From Bolinopsis microptera (taxonomy: Eukaryota > Ctenophora > Tentaculata > Lobata > Bolinopsidae): a stretch of DNA of 64,000 nucleotides. A model generated the notes under the pieces. That model had not been told where the DNA came from. It saw only the letters and a list, made by a program, of their open reading frames with translations, and did not search any database. Location: contig NC_087072.1 in NCBI RefSeq assembly GCF_026151205.1, positions 11,446,169 to 11,510,168 on the forward strand. Reading direction: 5' to 3'. A program made the translations under genes and the position numbers. The stretch's first letter is position 1. Each line of letters opens with the position of its first letter. Positions 36,301 through 44,286 of this stretch are shown piece after piece.

Positions 36301-38428
36301 TGCGGATATCTGTCCTCAACTTACGGAGATTTCAGAGAAGAAGAATGTTTCGTGAGTAAGAAATTATTGATAGATAATTAATTAATTAATTATTGATAGA
36401 TAATCACGTTCGTAAACATTCACTGTCACTTATCGGTACTGATACATGTTTTGGTCACGATGTAGGTATCAGTTATTTGATAACAGCTGATATTTATGCT
36501 ATCAGTTATCTGGTTTGTTCACCCTACACCACCCCCAGTCCTAACATGATGGCAAACGCTCAAACATTCGTGTGTAAGTTACTGGAGGATCGCTGGTGGA
36601 GCGGGTATAAGACCGCTTGTAACGATGAGAAGTCCGCCAGAATTATTCTGTCTGCAACTACCACTGAGGCACCAAATGCCAACATTAGCTACGGCAAACA
36701 TTACAGGTTTCTGGATAGCTATTTGTTTGTTTTTTGGTTTTCTCATCTTTAGTAGGATAGATTGCATTAGAGCAAGTTGGAACAGGGTTTAACCATGGTT
36801 CTGTTACAGGGCTCATATACGCTACCTGTGGGGAAACTTCACCTTCGATCTCATGAACTTCCAGCGGGGCCTAGAAAACCAATCTGTTTTCCTCCAGTTC
36901 AAGTCTTTCTTGAAGAAGACCGCCACTAAATTGAAGGAGATGAAAGGTCGACGGAGTAAGGAACACGGAGTAGCGACCAACATTAACGGCATTACCGTGT
37001 TTGTTGAAAGGTTCGTATCTAGGCAACAGTCATGAAAACGAAGACATGTGGTGATAGATCATGTTGGGCAACTGAAGCGTTGTATAATTAAATAATTAAT
37101 ATTAATCTAGTTAGTTTGAACTGACAAAATAAAACGTGTCGCAGGCTGTCAAGTGACGTTGAGTTCTTCACGGAGATAAACAGGTGGATCTCCATCAAGT
37201 GTGGTATGAGTCATGGTAAGAGAGGGAAGTTGCTGAGGGAATCTGAACTCCTGCTTACCAAGAAAGCTGATGCTATAGTTTCTTGTTATCTAAGATCGTG
37301 TGTCCCCCCTAAAGTTTGTGTCAACCTGCCACAGCGTATCATTGATGATATTGAGAAACGACTCGATGACCCAAGAAAGTGAGCCAAATGTGTTTGAAAA
37401 TTTCTGTTTGCTTTGTTTAACCGAAATTGTCACAGTAGCTTTTTGTCATTTAATAGTAAATAAATTAATAAGCAGTACATATTATTAGATTTACATTGAA
37501 TCCAGTTTAGTTATGTATTCCAAACTAAAGCAATTCCACCGCTTTTCCAGGTTTAACAGATGTCTGTTCTACCATGCAGTGCTCCACATGATTACCATAC
37601 TCCTCCCGTTCTGGAAGAAGTTCTGCTTTATCCTTAGTGCGAGGGGTTCCTCTAAAGACCAGACCCTCATCCAAACTGTGTCTGGTCAGGCCATCAGTCA
37701 AGCCAGTATTGTCAAGCCTCAGAGCTCCACTCTATCTGAAAAGGAATACGACAGCCTGACCAAACATATTGATAAAAGTAAGACCGCATATTATACTTCC
37801 TGGTGTTTCGGTATCTTGTATTGATAAAAGAAATTGTTGTCTATTTATACACTTAGTTCCAATTTCCATACTGACTTTGAAAAATTCGTTTTGAATTTCA
37901 TGTTTCAAGTTTCAGTAAAAAGAGGTCCCAGAGAGGATATAAAAGGAATGAGGAAGCGGCTCGGAACAGCGTTCAAGAGACGTGACGCAGTGTTGCAGCA
38001 TGCAAGCTCCGCAGAGAACACAGTGGCAGGAACTGGTAGGATTGTGTGTCAGTTTAGTCTGATGGATGGGATATGTCACGTGAAGCATGAGAGTGGGTTG
38101 GAGGTACCGCACCCTTGCGAGACCTTGCTCAACCCCTGGCATGACAAGGTACCTCTAACTCTCTAATGGACACACTGCTTCTCAACCAAAATAGTTGTTA
38201 AAGTTAAAATGTGTTGCTTGTACAGCACCTTGTAAGTTGTGCTTCAGCTTGCTTTAAACGTTACCTTTCCTAACCAAAATGTGCTATAATTTTCTACAAA
38301 CTAAACCACTTCAGATCGAGTACCTTATTTCACCACTTCCCCGAGTAAAGTCCAGGATTGGCACACCGCCTTCCAAACGATCTAAGAGTAAAGAAACTGC
38401 TCACCCTTCTAAATCTGTAAAAATCTGA
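18307..38428 (+). CDS. RGS22: RGS22-like regulator of G-protein signalling, 20 exons
   Basis: Predicted protein of about 1537 aa (human RGS22 is 1264). Exons: 18307-18319, 18494-18854, 19207-19382, 19528-19730, 19904-20098, 20385-20483, 20636-20774, 24160-24254, 24798-24907, 30063-31351, 33483-33689, 33837-33990, 34141-34358, 36179-36351, 36539-36706, 36810-37010, 37145-37378, 37551-37777, 37910-38148, 38315-38428. RGS-box sequence appears at least three times: around FRIFLASRDLAKLVSFWMDC; FHYYLASLSGDLLEAHLEPY in the long exon 10; and the split box from FKQVLSDPKSFAMFMKFLEM. The C-terminal run SCVPPKVCVNLP...LLPFWKKF matches RGS22 closely. RGS boxes act on G-alpha GTPases; RGS22 is testis-enriched in mammals. 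Doubtful points: the exon 3 donor (GTCTGT) is weak; exon 10 has a frame break near 30217-30260; exon 19 has two acceptors 6 bp apart. Four antisense genes sit in introns 7, 9 and 13. Confidence 0.88.
20997..21941 (-). CDS. 11-beta-HSD1-like short-chain dehydrogenase
   Basis: Intronless 314-aa SDR nested antisense in intron 7 of the RGS22-like gene. An N-terminal hydrophobic anchor (about residues 4-20) is followed by a Pro/Leu-rich linker with a repeated LLSPLLSP unit. Nucleotide-binding motif CGASSGIG (43-50); VLNHAA with Asn121; catalytic Ser in VTSSIAG (about 175-176); Tyr190 and Lys194 in YSSSKHALNGFF. NHA and KHALNGFF are typical of the HSD11B1/HSD11B1L group, which are ER-anchored NADP(H)-dependent oxidoreductases; in vertebrates HSD11B1 acts on glucocorticoids. 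Substrate here is unknown. Basic residues near the C-terminus (RRVMGMWRRW) may be membrane-proximal. The ORF is complete, with a start followed directly by the anchor. Assignment to the SDR family is certain; the exact subfamily is likely but not proven. Confidence 0.92.
   Translation of the reverse strand: MRWLRLVGAVAVCLLTVYLTPLLSPLLSPLPPLPPGTVVLICGASSGIGEELAYQLAGQQANLVLVARTRDKLLRVQEGALARGAANVEIIQFDLSNAADSAVVVERTIERFGKLDYLVLNHAAMFYGAFLAFPYQQEQEFIEKVFRVNVLSQIQITVSALPYLEASSGHVFVTSSIAGELPFTYGIHLYSSSKHALNGFFYSLQQELLARESPVSLTIGALGPIWTGDMELLMKDDVLPVKSVSGSVEDCAGGIVQAYFTRPSTWTFPKPANYLMRAMWYFIPTSLFHKLMIYQGRYLARRVMGMWRRWQIGT
21942..24159. other. Rest of RGS22 intron 7, upstream of the nested dehydrogenase
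   Basis: No coding exon recognised. It contains a 13-bp tandem repeat (AGTCAAATGTACA, about 22891-22957) and three copies of a ~26-bp unit around ATTGATTGACAATATGGCAC (about 23716-23790). The promoter of the minus-strand dehydrogenase should lie just above 21941. Confidence 0.5.
24871..25975. repeat. ~49-bp minisatellite copying an exon end plus splice donor
   Basis: About 22 units carrying CAGTCTCTTTTAGCTGGCAG followed by GT, joined by a spacer around GTTATAAACATGTTTTCTCAG. The first unit is the true 3' end of RGS22-like exon 9 (codons for MFSQQSLLAG) with its donor. Every later unit therefore repeats the donor, and the spacer supplies a TTTTCTCAG acceptor-like site. Variant units (TTGGTATG at copies 1, 9, 10, 18; CTCTGCAG near copies 4-5 and 13-14) show a higher-order period of about 440 bp: copies 1-9 are duplicated as 10-18. 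The last unit decays at about 25975. Confidence 0.95.
26160..26383. repeat. 7-bp satellite (TAGCATA)n with degenerate end
   Basis: About 24 near-perfect copies followed by variants (TAGCATG, AAGCATA). A 7-bp unit cycles all three frames, so the long antisense reading frames rich in MLYAICY are artefacts. Confidence 0.95.
26528..27856 (-). CDS. Type I membrane glycoprotein, candidate EFF-1/AFF-1-like fusexin, short paralogue
   Basis: Intronless 442-aa ORF in intron 9 of the RGS22-like gene, opposite strand. Residues 11-23 are hydrophobic (signal peptide). A Cys-rich block at 128-150 (CWCDCPGG...C...C...C) is followed by Cys163, the pair CC174-175 and TAVKLG (186-191), all shared with the 580-aa neighbour. 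Many N-glycosylation sequons (NNAS, NGT, NFS, NMS, NWT) point to a secreted ectodomain. SPLEW (380-384) precedes a membrane segment at about 390-412, and the tail from 413 contains a second hydrophobic stretch (about 416-428). The architecture and cysteine pattern resemble EFF-1/AFF-1 cell-cell fusogens; this is recall of the pattern, not a search result. Compared with the paralogue it lacks about 80 aa, including four cysteines, just before the anchor. It starts 285 bp downstream of that gene's stop. If not a fusexin, it is an uncharacterised adhesion-type glycoprotein. Confidence 0.55.
   Translation of the reverse strand: MSTPSLVHSSVMIYILFVLLLFARKSYTNNASSCHHVARNSTDIVLQQGLSEPLREAYRSNNRNHFNGTLNSLDTFITKRISLKLGECISYFNRVVASEFKIRLLDMKEVYPIIESYNFSIPKVETRCWCDCPGGRDYCNSGKHQCQEPCVSFYAYGQSNAGCSIQNYGRSQMCCTSELESGVQMTAVKLGKPYFQATFQNEFFQNETFKVISDERTLSRALVKPTWYFKYNSTLLSANINSLEEWNVNEVGWYRNNNFNTALLTSKLQGSVHNCGNQNMSFYMDAVHTTLLPSDALNMTQVLESDGGYKLLEGRVELTRYNLPDLVVYLDQEGVLRVKGFSQFGHQAQSQSVGKRIFLTKISETNFSTVDLPNWTEYFSPLEWANGITSSLEVIIMLIGVNSGIVAIWLLNKFLSRLILFIKVVLLGFNVTENAFHNSGIP
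27400..27504 (-). repeat. 105-bp identical block, copy in the short fusexin-like gene
   Basis: Identical base for base to 29377-29481. It encodes the Cys-rich block and preceding SIPKVET. Identity stops abruptly on both sides, which points to gene conversion. Confidence 0.95.
27881..27891 (-). promoter_or_regulatory. Shared upstream motif ATTATACCAAA, short fusexin-like gene
   Basis: The sense-strand motif ATTATACCAAA ends 25 bp before the ATG. The same 11-mer at the same distance precedes the paralogue (29909-29919), although the surrounding sequence differs. It may be a core promoter or translation-start-region element. Confidence 0.5.
28142..29884 (-). CDS. Type I membrane glycoprotein, candidate EFF-1/AFF-1-like fusexin, long paralogue
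   Basis: Intronless 580-aa ORF nested antisense in RGS22-like intron 9. A hydrophobic segment at about 26-42 is the likely signal peptide; Met29 could also serve as start. Cys-rich block 145-167 (CWCDCPGG...), Cys180, CC190-191, TAVKLG 214-219. Then long beta-strand-like alternating sequence, Cys297, Cys338, and a membrane-proximal segment with Cys480, 488, 503 and 508 that could be an Ig-like third domain. SPGEW precedes the transmembrane segment (about 549-570) and a short basic tail. Around ten sequons are present. Length, one C-terminal anchor and cysteine layout fit class II-type somatic fusogens (EFF-1/AFF-1), which act homotypically at the cell surface; there is no obvious hydrophobic fusion loop, as is also said of EFF-1. 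AATAAA signals lie just past the stop (around 28120 and 28098, minus strand). Family assignment is tentative; a real expressed glycoprotein is likely. Confidence 0.58.
   Translation of the reverse strand: MKVIQQSTIYRQSNNESHAQIKLKHFCVMIFVVLLNLSLFGSVRTDNVETCTHPATLQPQKTATNHSSAEADRRIFKSSGGRDAFQKYTSAGQKSSLGLHEAVCYNYTESSKGWTKFLIELVKMEEVYPIVESYDFSIPKVETRCWCDCPGGRDYCNSGKHQCQEPCVSWFKDDQTVDGCSITLGRSQLCCTAELYGMAGPEIPQLLPNQTHFTAVKLGIPSLVATISQKGYNYTDGTSVELFSDIRQVKLEKHHLLEEKLRIVLHLDMGSVSHKILENAWYFMVPGHPIPKLYTGCDINGKDEWDVEKLGWFRPNGTGYEFDKSRLASAISGEVKSCGDQRLDNFQLDALYTNEFPGDAYDLKEDWEREGKYEIKDNSVVIERTVSERIEVTMTLKDNQDIILPAGNSSVQNFDAEITVSQDGLVYLTITLYEAEGTLEGRYYSDNSSTSDGESRGFTIFIPDGPQNGLKKQVRLVRRCAGFSAQVCLRPWSLDIGKYKFICRTAYCETEPETYRPNPSTIKSFLPVKLESWYKLFSPGEWFNGINSTLELVLMLAVLFGIFLFIFTVLKLGLKLMGGR
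29377..29481 (-). repeat. 105-bp identical block, copy in the long fusexin-like gene
   Basis: Partner of 27400-27504. The flanking codons of the two genes are strongly diverged, including synonymous sites. Confidence 0.95.
29909..29919 (-). promoter_or_regulatory. Shared upstream motif ATTATACCAAA, long fusexin-like gene
   Basis: Same 11-mer at the same 25-bp spacing to the start codon as in the paralogue. Confidence 0.5.
31996..32215. repeat. ~57-bp minisatellite, about 4 copies
   Basis: Units around TACTGTTCTCAGGAGAAGG and GGTCTACTGTTTTGAAGAG in RGS22-like intron 10. Degenerate further copies trail to about 32600. Confidence 0.85.
32765..33460 (+). pseudogene. Decayed tandem copy of RGS22-like exon 10
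   Basis: This part of intron 10 aligns colinearly with about 30525-31430 (exon 10 and the start of the intron). Landmarks include CCTAGCTGCGTTCTGTCTTAGG against CTTAGCTGCGTCCTGTCTAATAGG, GACCAGAGTGAAG, GTTGCTCTTCTTCAAAG, CTGCTGTGGAC-type blocks and TAAGCTGGATT. Indels and stops destroy the frame. It is a relic of a segmental duplication of the exon with its donor; homology may extend upstream to about 32400. Confidence 0.75.
34457..35491 (-). CDS. Intronless class A (rhodopsin-like) orphan GPCR
   Basis: 344-aa seven-transmembrane receptor nested antisense in intron 13 of the RGS22-like gene. TM1 carries GIPGNLVAF (Asn1.50), TM2 SASDLVVCLLIIP (Asp2.50), the extracellular loop 1/TM3 Cys in YFCEAWNIL, TM6 CILFNLPHC, TM7 GNPLIYIWR (the NPxxY motif), followed by an amphipathic helix 8 and a basic tail rich in Lys, Arg, Ser and Thr. 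The DRY motif at the end of TM3 is replaced: SAVRSYCLIFPF keeps Arg3.50 but has Val and Ser at the flanking positions. The short N-terminus has no signal peptide. Single-exon orphan receptors of this general look are common in invertebrate genomes. The ligand cannot be inferred. Lying inside an RGS gene is notable but may be chance. Confidence 0.9.
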   Translation of the reverse strand: MSQIKVTMFGIASIFSTVVGIPGNLVAFIHFVKEKEKISSFLYRCISASDLVVCLLIIPKIATSFNPSNPWVFENQYFCEAWNILWKTSYKFSLFAVLMLSAVRSYCLIFPFNPIRSNLIKILTVSYLLILILEEILLKVFLKFVSHYDIKFGHCLWLLQLPDLADMTTLIHPYSDQFKVLVSLYWYVQVTVPMLMVIITCLITLVHMVVTSRSQETSRIRNGATGTVLIITASCILFNLPHCLVRSLDTISILTEYHFKWHTRLSPATTGFLYAFLDAPVFALNAAGNPLIYIWRMKELRTWLGGALTSFTKPKHPVSGNDKQYWKMGQRKRGTSTKTKSSKV

Positions 38429-39109
38429 GCTTAATCCGACACATTAAGGCCGTTCTACTCTGAAGGTTTCTGAAGAAAGTTCTGAAGAGATCCAAGTTTT
38501 GATAATCACTGATTTATCAAACAGATTGTTTTCATAAGCCCGAGTTTAAATCCGTGTTTACCACAAACCACAAGAATACTGAGTACCCCAAAGTGTAGAG
38601 TTACACACTTGAGCTGGCACACATCAATCCAGTATGTACACGCTTATTGTAGAACGTACACGTTTTCCAATGCGGTAGGTCGATACACCGGGACGCTAAA
38701 CACCTTTAGTATTTAATTAACAGTTCGATCTTTATAACCTGGAAGCAGATTCCTAATTAGCCTTCTTTTAAAATGCTTATTTGTTGCTGTTCATGTTTTT
38801 AGAGTGATGCAATTTGTACATCTCGCACCTTACATGATTCTTTAACTTCAATTCCCTTTTCTTTTGTTACACCTTTCTATTATGTGCACGTGTTAACAAG
38901 TTTATGTGTATTTTAATTTATACATTTAAAGCACTCATAAGCGCTTTAGATCTAAACAAACGTTCTGTATCTTCTACATCGTACCATTACGTTCAGTTTC
39001 ACTAATTGTTATCATTTGTTATTTGTAGTTGTCAAATTAATTTTAAGTTTAACGTGACATCAGCTGGTGTTGTTAATTAGTAACGTTTTAATTTGTTTGA
39101 AATCTCAAA
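38429..39109. other. Intergenic region, RGS22-like gene to sulfotransferase
   Basis: 3' flank of the RGS22-like gene and 5' flank of the sulfotransferase. AT-rich; no exon or repeat recognised. Confidence 0.5.
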
Positions 39110-41447
39110 ATGTTTCTGGGGTAAGTTTAGATTAAAATTTAGAATCCTTGCATAGCTCTTATTTCATTGTGTCAGATTTGACAATGATGACTTTTTCTTG
39201 TTTTCCTTAAAAACGTCTTGTTATTCATCAAAATCCCAGAAAATCAGACCACTATATAACAGCTTATAACCGATCAGTGGTCGGAGACAAGCCAACAAGT
39301 GGGCTAAAGAATGCCTGCAGACTGGACTGGCTCTTATCCTCTCGTACGTCATTCTCTCCCATACCAACTTCCTTCATCATGCTAAAACCACTGTAGTGAG
39401 TAGTCCAACCTTTTCTTGCTTTCTTTTTACTCCGTGGTGTCGACACGGTAACCATAGAATTGAGTTAAGATCAGCAACAAGTTTTGCTATTTCCTTATGT
39501 AGCATCATATAATACGCGAGTGTGCGCCTGATTATCTTTACAGTGATACATTTATTTTGCACGGTTATTAAACGAGAACCGAAAGATGACCGGAGAGCTG
39601 ATGAACACTATATTTTAACAGAAATTTTGACACGAAATAGGAATTAAACTAAATCACCATTCATTAGACAGAAGTGGCCAGATCGCTCCAATAAAATAAA
39701 ACAGGAACCCTAACTTCATCATCTTCCCAGCAAGACGTGTACGACAGTCACGTGACCTCCACTTCCGGCAGGAAACAGTTCGTAATCCTCTTGGCAGGCT
39801 CCAGAACTGGTTCCAACTTCCTGGCCCAGCTCTTTAATCAGAACCCCAACTTCCTTTACATTAACGAGCCTTTCTCCGTCAGACATCTCCTTGACCTCCG
39901 AGAGTATGAGAGGATACCAGGTAAGGTCTACTAGCAGGCTGTATTTGAGACTATCACTCGCTCTTTAAAATATCATTATCAGAGAGAAATTACTCTTTAA
40001 CTTAATTCCAGACCATCTCAGGCGTTATATTTTTATTTCTGGGTAAATCACTCACAATCAGCAGTAACCCTACATTCCAGAGGCGGACGAGAGGTCCACT
40101 CTAGACGAGCTCCAGATATTCTGGTTACGACAAGTGCTAGACAGGTGCGACACAGGAGACATGCCTATGCATCCTGAGCTGGAGAGGTTTGGGAAGTGCG
40201 GACTGGAGGGTGAGAACTTGTTGAGGTTCGGACACAAGCACTGTAATGAGACCTTTAATGAGAACGCCAGATCAGAACTCTGTGTCATGAGGAACACTGT
40301 TGTCATGAAGGTGAGGGGAAATGAGAGCAAATTTTGATGAACATTGAAATGTTTTGATTTTTGTTGATCAATAAAAACGCGAATATATTTTGAGCTAATA
40401 GACAACTTTTTGTCAATACCAATACAGTTCTTGATTATGGATTGATTTTCACATTTAATATTCCTTTGCAGATAAGTCGGCTGCTTCAGCTGAACTGGTT
40501 TAATTATATCAAAGATGATTTCGTTGGGCACGACTTCAAAATAATCCACCTTCTGAGAGACCCACGTGACGTAATAGCTTCACGATTCAGATTTAAACAC
40601 TATTACTACAAGGTATGTACCTTGTACCTTGTCCACATATAAACAAGGATAATGGCTGCTTGCTCAATCCTATCTCTATTATCTTTATATTCTGTTTTAT
40701 TACCGAAAATTAGCAGATTCGCAGTCTTGTTTCAACAAACAATCATTTCAAGGATCGGTTTCCAATCACACACACTGTGAATATGGAGCACAAAGTAAGC
40801 CTGGCAGCCGAGGAATGGTGTCTCAGAGAGTTAGATACTCTGATGTTTGCTGAGCGCTCACCTCCATCCTGGCTTCAAAACAAGTAAGTTTGATCAACTT
40901 AGCTTTTCGATCTGAATCTAGGTCCCAATGATTACATGACTGTAGGTCGGTCTGTAGGATAGTTTATAGTAGGATATAGTAGGATAGTTTGTTGATTTGA
41001 TCAGCTTTAAATTTCAGTGATTTCACTAGTACAGAGTACTGCTATTTTCTGTGAGATTAAATTAATAAATTAATGTTCAGTTTTCACGAGTTTAAAGTTT
41101 AGAAAATTCACAAGTTTCTATCAGGAAACTTAACCTCTTAATCTCACCTACAACTCCTCAGTTATCGGATGATAAGGTTTGAAGAACTAGTCAGTAATCC
41201 TAAAGCTATCGCTAGAGAACTGTACGACTTTATAGGCTACGAAACAATACCCGAAACTGTCCAGACCTGGCTGAAGCATCACGGCGGAAATAAGCTGGAC
41301 ATGTTGGAGCCGGCGATGGAGTACCCGGCTGACCGGTGGAACGGAACAATGACAGCAGCGGTGGAGTACGAGTGTAAACCGCTCATTATCAAGATGGGAC
41401 TTAAGTTCCAGGAGTTGGACATCCAGTACTCTCAGAGTTATTATTGA
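39110..41447 (+). CDS. Golgi carbohydrate 6-O-sulfotransferase (CHST family)
   Basis: Predicted 381-aa type II membrane enzyme from seven exons: 39110-39120, 39278-39395, 39731-39920, 40081-40310, 40472-40612, 40714-40883, 41162-41447 (TGA 41445-41447). A short cytoplasmic end (MFLGGRRQANKWAKE) precedes the anchor TGLALILSYVILSHTNF. The 5'-phosphosulfate-binding loop is LLAGSRTGSNFLAQLFNQ, followed by NPNFLYINEPF; the 3'-phosphate-binding motif is IIHLLRDPRDVIASR; the C-terminal domain starts MIRFEELVSNP. These place it with the Gal/GalNAc/GlcNAc 6-O-sulfotransferases (CHST1-7 group), which use PAPS in the Golgi. The acceptor sugar is unknown. The first two exons are the least certain: exon 1 has only 11 bases, and exon 2 has two in-frame donors (39393 and 39396), the second fitting consensus better. 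Confidence 0.88.
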
Positions 41448-42070
41448 GATCTTCAATGCTGTTATATTTATAAAGTGTTGGCCGTTGGGTTGTCATACTT
41501 TCATAGACAAAGCAGACTTCATTTATATTAATATAGTGTAGTAGTGTGGCCCGGTAATTTTACTTCTAGTCTAGCGATGAAATTAAAGTTCAAAATGTTT
41601 AAAATTTGTTTTGTTTGTTGTCTGCCTACCTGCTACTGTGTAAGCTATTTCCAAATATTTATTTCTACCCGCGTCAGGGGATTAACATATCATTATCATT
41701 GTTTTTAATAAGCGTTTTACTTGTGAGAATGAAAAATAAATCGATCACACAATATGTCGTACTCGTAGCTTACTTTGAAATAATACATCTGGGTTACAAA
41801 CACAATTAGGTGAACACAATTTCTCCTCCTACCTACAACCTCCCAGAAAACCTTACCACCTGCCGGGCTCGCTAGAGGTGATCGATTTTCAACAGGACGT
41901 TTGTCCTCGCGCGTCACATCAAGTTCACTTACTGGGCCGCGCTCAGCCTGTCATTCCGCCAAATCTTTATTATGTTAATGAACATAATAGCCTGGGGTCC
42001 TCAGGTATAACAAGTTCACCAGCTTTCGCACGCTGCATTTAGCCTAGTAGTCATGATATGACAACTTGAC

Positions 42071-42190
42071 ATTGGAGGACTTTGCCGCTTCGACGCGCCG
42101 CGCGAACTAGCATTCTTGATGAACCCATCGTCGATCGTTGCTCTGCTTCGCTTCGCAGAGCAACGATCTCGATGGGTTGACATCGTCAAC
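42071..42190. repeat. Interspersed repeat with long hairpin
   Basis: The flanks match 53653-53746 in inverted orientation (shared GCCGCTTCGACGCGCCGCGC and GATGGGTTGACATCGTCAA). The middle is a hairpin at 42122-42178: AACCCATCG and GATCGTTGCTCTGC pair with GCAGAGCAACGATC and CGATGGGTT. Confidence 0.8.
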
Positions 42191-42915
42191 CAAACAACGA
42201 CATTACTTTGCAAAGTTTAAAAGCTACGATCTTTTATTTAGCCCAAAATCAAACTTTTCGGTTTAATTCAGAATTTAAGTTGTCCCAAATTTGGCTCCTG
42301 GGGAGCTAACTTTAAATTTACGAGATGGAAATTTTGTTGAAAACCGGAAGGTTCTATATATTTTACTTTTGGAGATATACGGATACCCCAGCTGGTAGGG
42401 TTTGCTGGGCTAGCTTGCTATTCTCGCAAGGCCGGCACTACTTTATCTAGCTTGATACTGATAGCCTACTGCTCGTTACTTTGACCATTGTTAATGGTCT
42501 GGCCCGGCGTGCGCAAGTTCGTAGCTAGCACTTGCCATCGGGCCACATTTCGAGAAAAAAACGTTGTAGGTTTACAACCTACCAGGACGCGCGCCGAGTT
42601 GGACTCGTCCGCGCGACGGTTCCAATATATGGAACAGATATTTTACGAGTGCCACCCGTTAAAGAAAGCGGGGCGCTACTTCGAAGAAATTTAGACGAGT
42701 AACATCCGTCAACTCGCTACTCTGATCTCACGTATGTGCGAGAAGCTCTAAAAGAACGCCGCGCATCCAGCTGTGAGAATCCTCATTGAGTGCGCGGCGC
42801 GGCACAGTGACGCATCGCGCTACAACATACAAGACTTGGATCGGAACAAATATTTTACGAATATCACCGGTTAAGAAGATGCTAACCCTTTCCAGTTTGT
42901 GGCTCTATTAAGATC

Positions 42916-43305
42916 TTGCCACGATACGAAGCAAGTATGAAAATTTGCGCGCGTCGATCAAGCGGAAAAATACTTAAATATGTATTGGCTCTAATCAGAG
43001 CCCTCTCGCTTGCAGTATGCAGTAGCGCGACCAAAAATCCGTACATAAAATATTTTGTCAACTGGTTAATTACAAAATTTTATTCAATTGAGGCTTCTCA
43101 GTTCCTAAAACATTTCGCTGAAAAGATCAGCCTTAAGAAAGGCTAACGGTATTATGAGGTGATGTCATTTCTCAGACGCAGACTGCGCTTTGATCTACTT
43201 AGAACCTGTATAATCTCTATCAGGGGATACAGAGGTACCAGAATTCTTCCACCCACGGTAATACGTGATTTGGACCTTAACCTGATCAACACTCCTAAAC
43301 CCTAA
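42916..43305 (+). pseudogene. Relic of a transposon-type protein C-terminus
   Basis: One reading frame runs through with a single stop (TAA at 43144): upstream SQFLKHFAEKISLKKG, downstream YYEVMSFLRRRLRFDLLR then CIISIRGYRG, ending at TAA 43303-43305. The basic segment with F-x-LLR and CIRG-like spacing recalls C-terminal ends of reverse-transcriptase or endonuclease proteins in invertebrate transposons. The family is not certain. It sits among interspersed repeats. Confidence 0.45.
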
Positions 43306-43687
43306 AAGGTCATGGAGAGCTTGTTGGATGGGGGTCTAAACTGATTTTTGTTGTGATGTGAATAAATTGTTATATTATTGTTATATATTATTGCAAAGGG
43401 TTTTTATTTTTACCTCAGTTTTTAAAATTTGTACCATTTTTAAAGAATTTTTATATAGGGTCATTCCTATATTATGTGTATATTGTTTGAATATTTTCCA
43501 CAATTTTTATTCAATTTAGTTTTTACATTTTATACTAGACTGTCCATTGTTGACATTATATAGTTTTATGGACATTTCTGTTTGATTTATTGCGTCAGTC
43601 CTATATCAAGGGATTTTATTTTTATTTGAAAAGTTTATGCTGCTATTATTATGTATTATTATATCGATGTTACTGTACTAATCCTGT

Positions 43688-44286
43688 TTTTGCTATTGTC
43701 ACCATATAGTGAGAATGCTTTCAGCTATACTGTATACTAGGAACTTCAAAGTTTCTAGACATATTTGGTTTGATAATTGAAGTGCTTTCCCAAAATTTCA
43801 AGTTGGTTGTTCACAATTGAACCATTAACCTAGTTATGACCCTTTTAAGATATTGCAGATACGTGATCTCGGCACTTAATCAGTGATTTCGTCACCCAAT
43901 CAGTAATCTCATTGGGAACTATTCGCTAGACGCTAGCAAGCAACAATGTGCCACATTAGGCGGTAACGAACGCGATGGTGGATGACGATCTGATCACTTT
44001 GAGTGAATACTGATAGTGACGTTCCTTAAAACCGAAGAAATACGCGTTATAGCGCTTCATTTTCTGTGCTATAAGCAGTCTCCAAACAATCAGGGCATTG
44101 ATTGAGTGAAGATACCACTGATTAAGTGCTGGATCACGTATCTGCAAGATATTAAAAACTCGGTTAAATTGTGAACAACCAACTTGAAATTTTGGGAAAG
44201 CACTTCAATTATTAAACCAAATGTGTCTAGAAACTTTGAAGTTTCTAGCTGAAAGCGTTCTCACTTTATGGTGACAATAGTGAAAA
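43688..44286. mobile_element. Foldback element with ~200-bp imperfect inverted arms
   Basis: The left arm (from CTATTGTCACCATA through AGCACTTAATCAGTG) is mirrored by the right arm ending GGTGACAATAG. The arms hold CTTTCCCAAAATTTCAAGTT and its complement, plus GATACGTGATC, and enclose a ~180-bp loop. No significant ORF. Likely a non-autonomous foldback or long-TIR MITE. Confidence 0.8.

Noticed and set aside
43956-44147. 63-aa ORF between the arms of the foldback element
   Set aside because: Lies in the loop and right arm, with no homology recognised and no support for translation.
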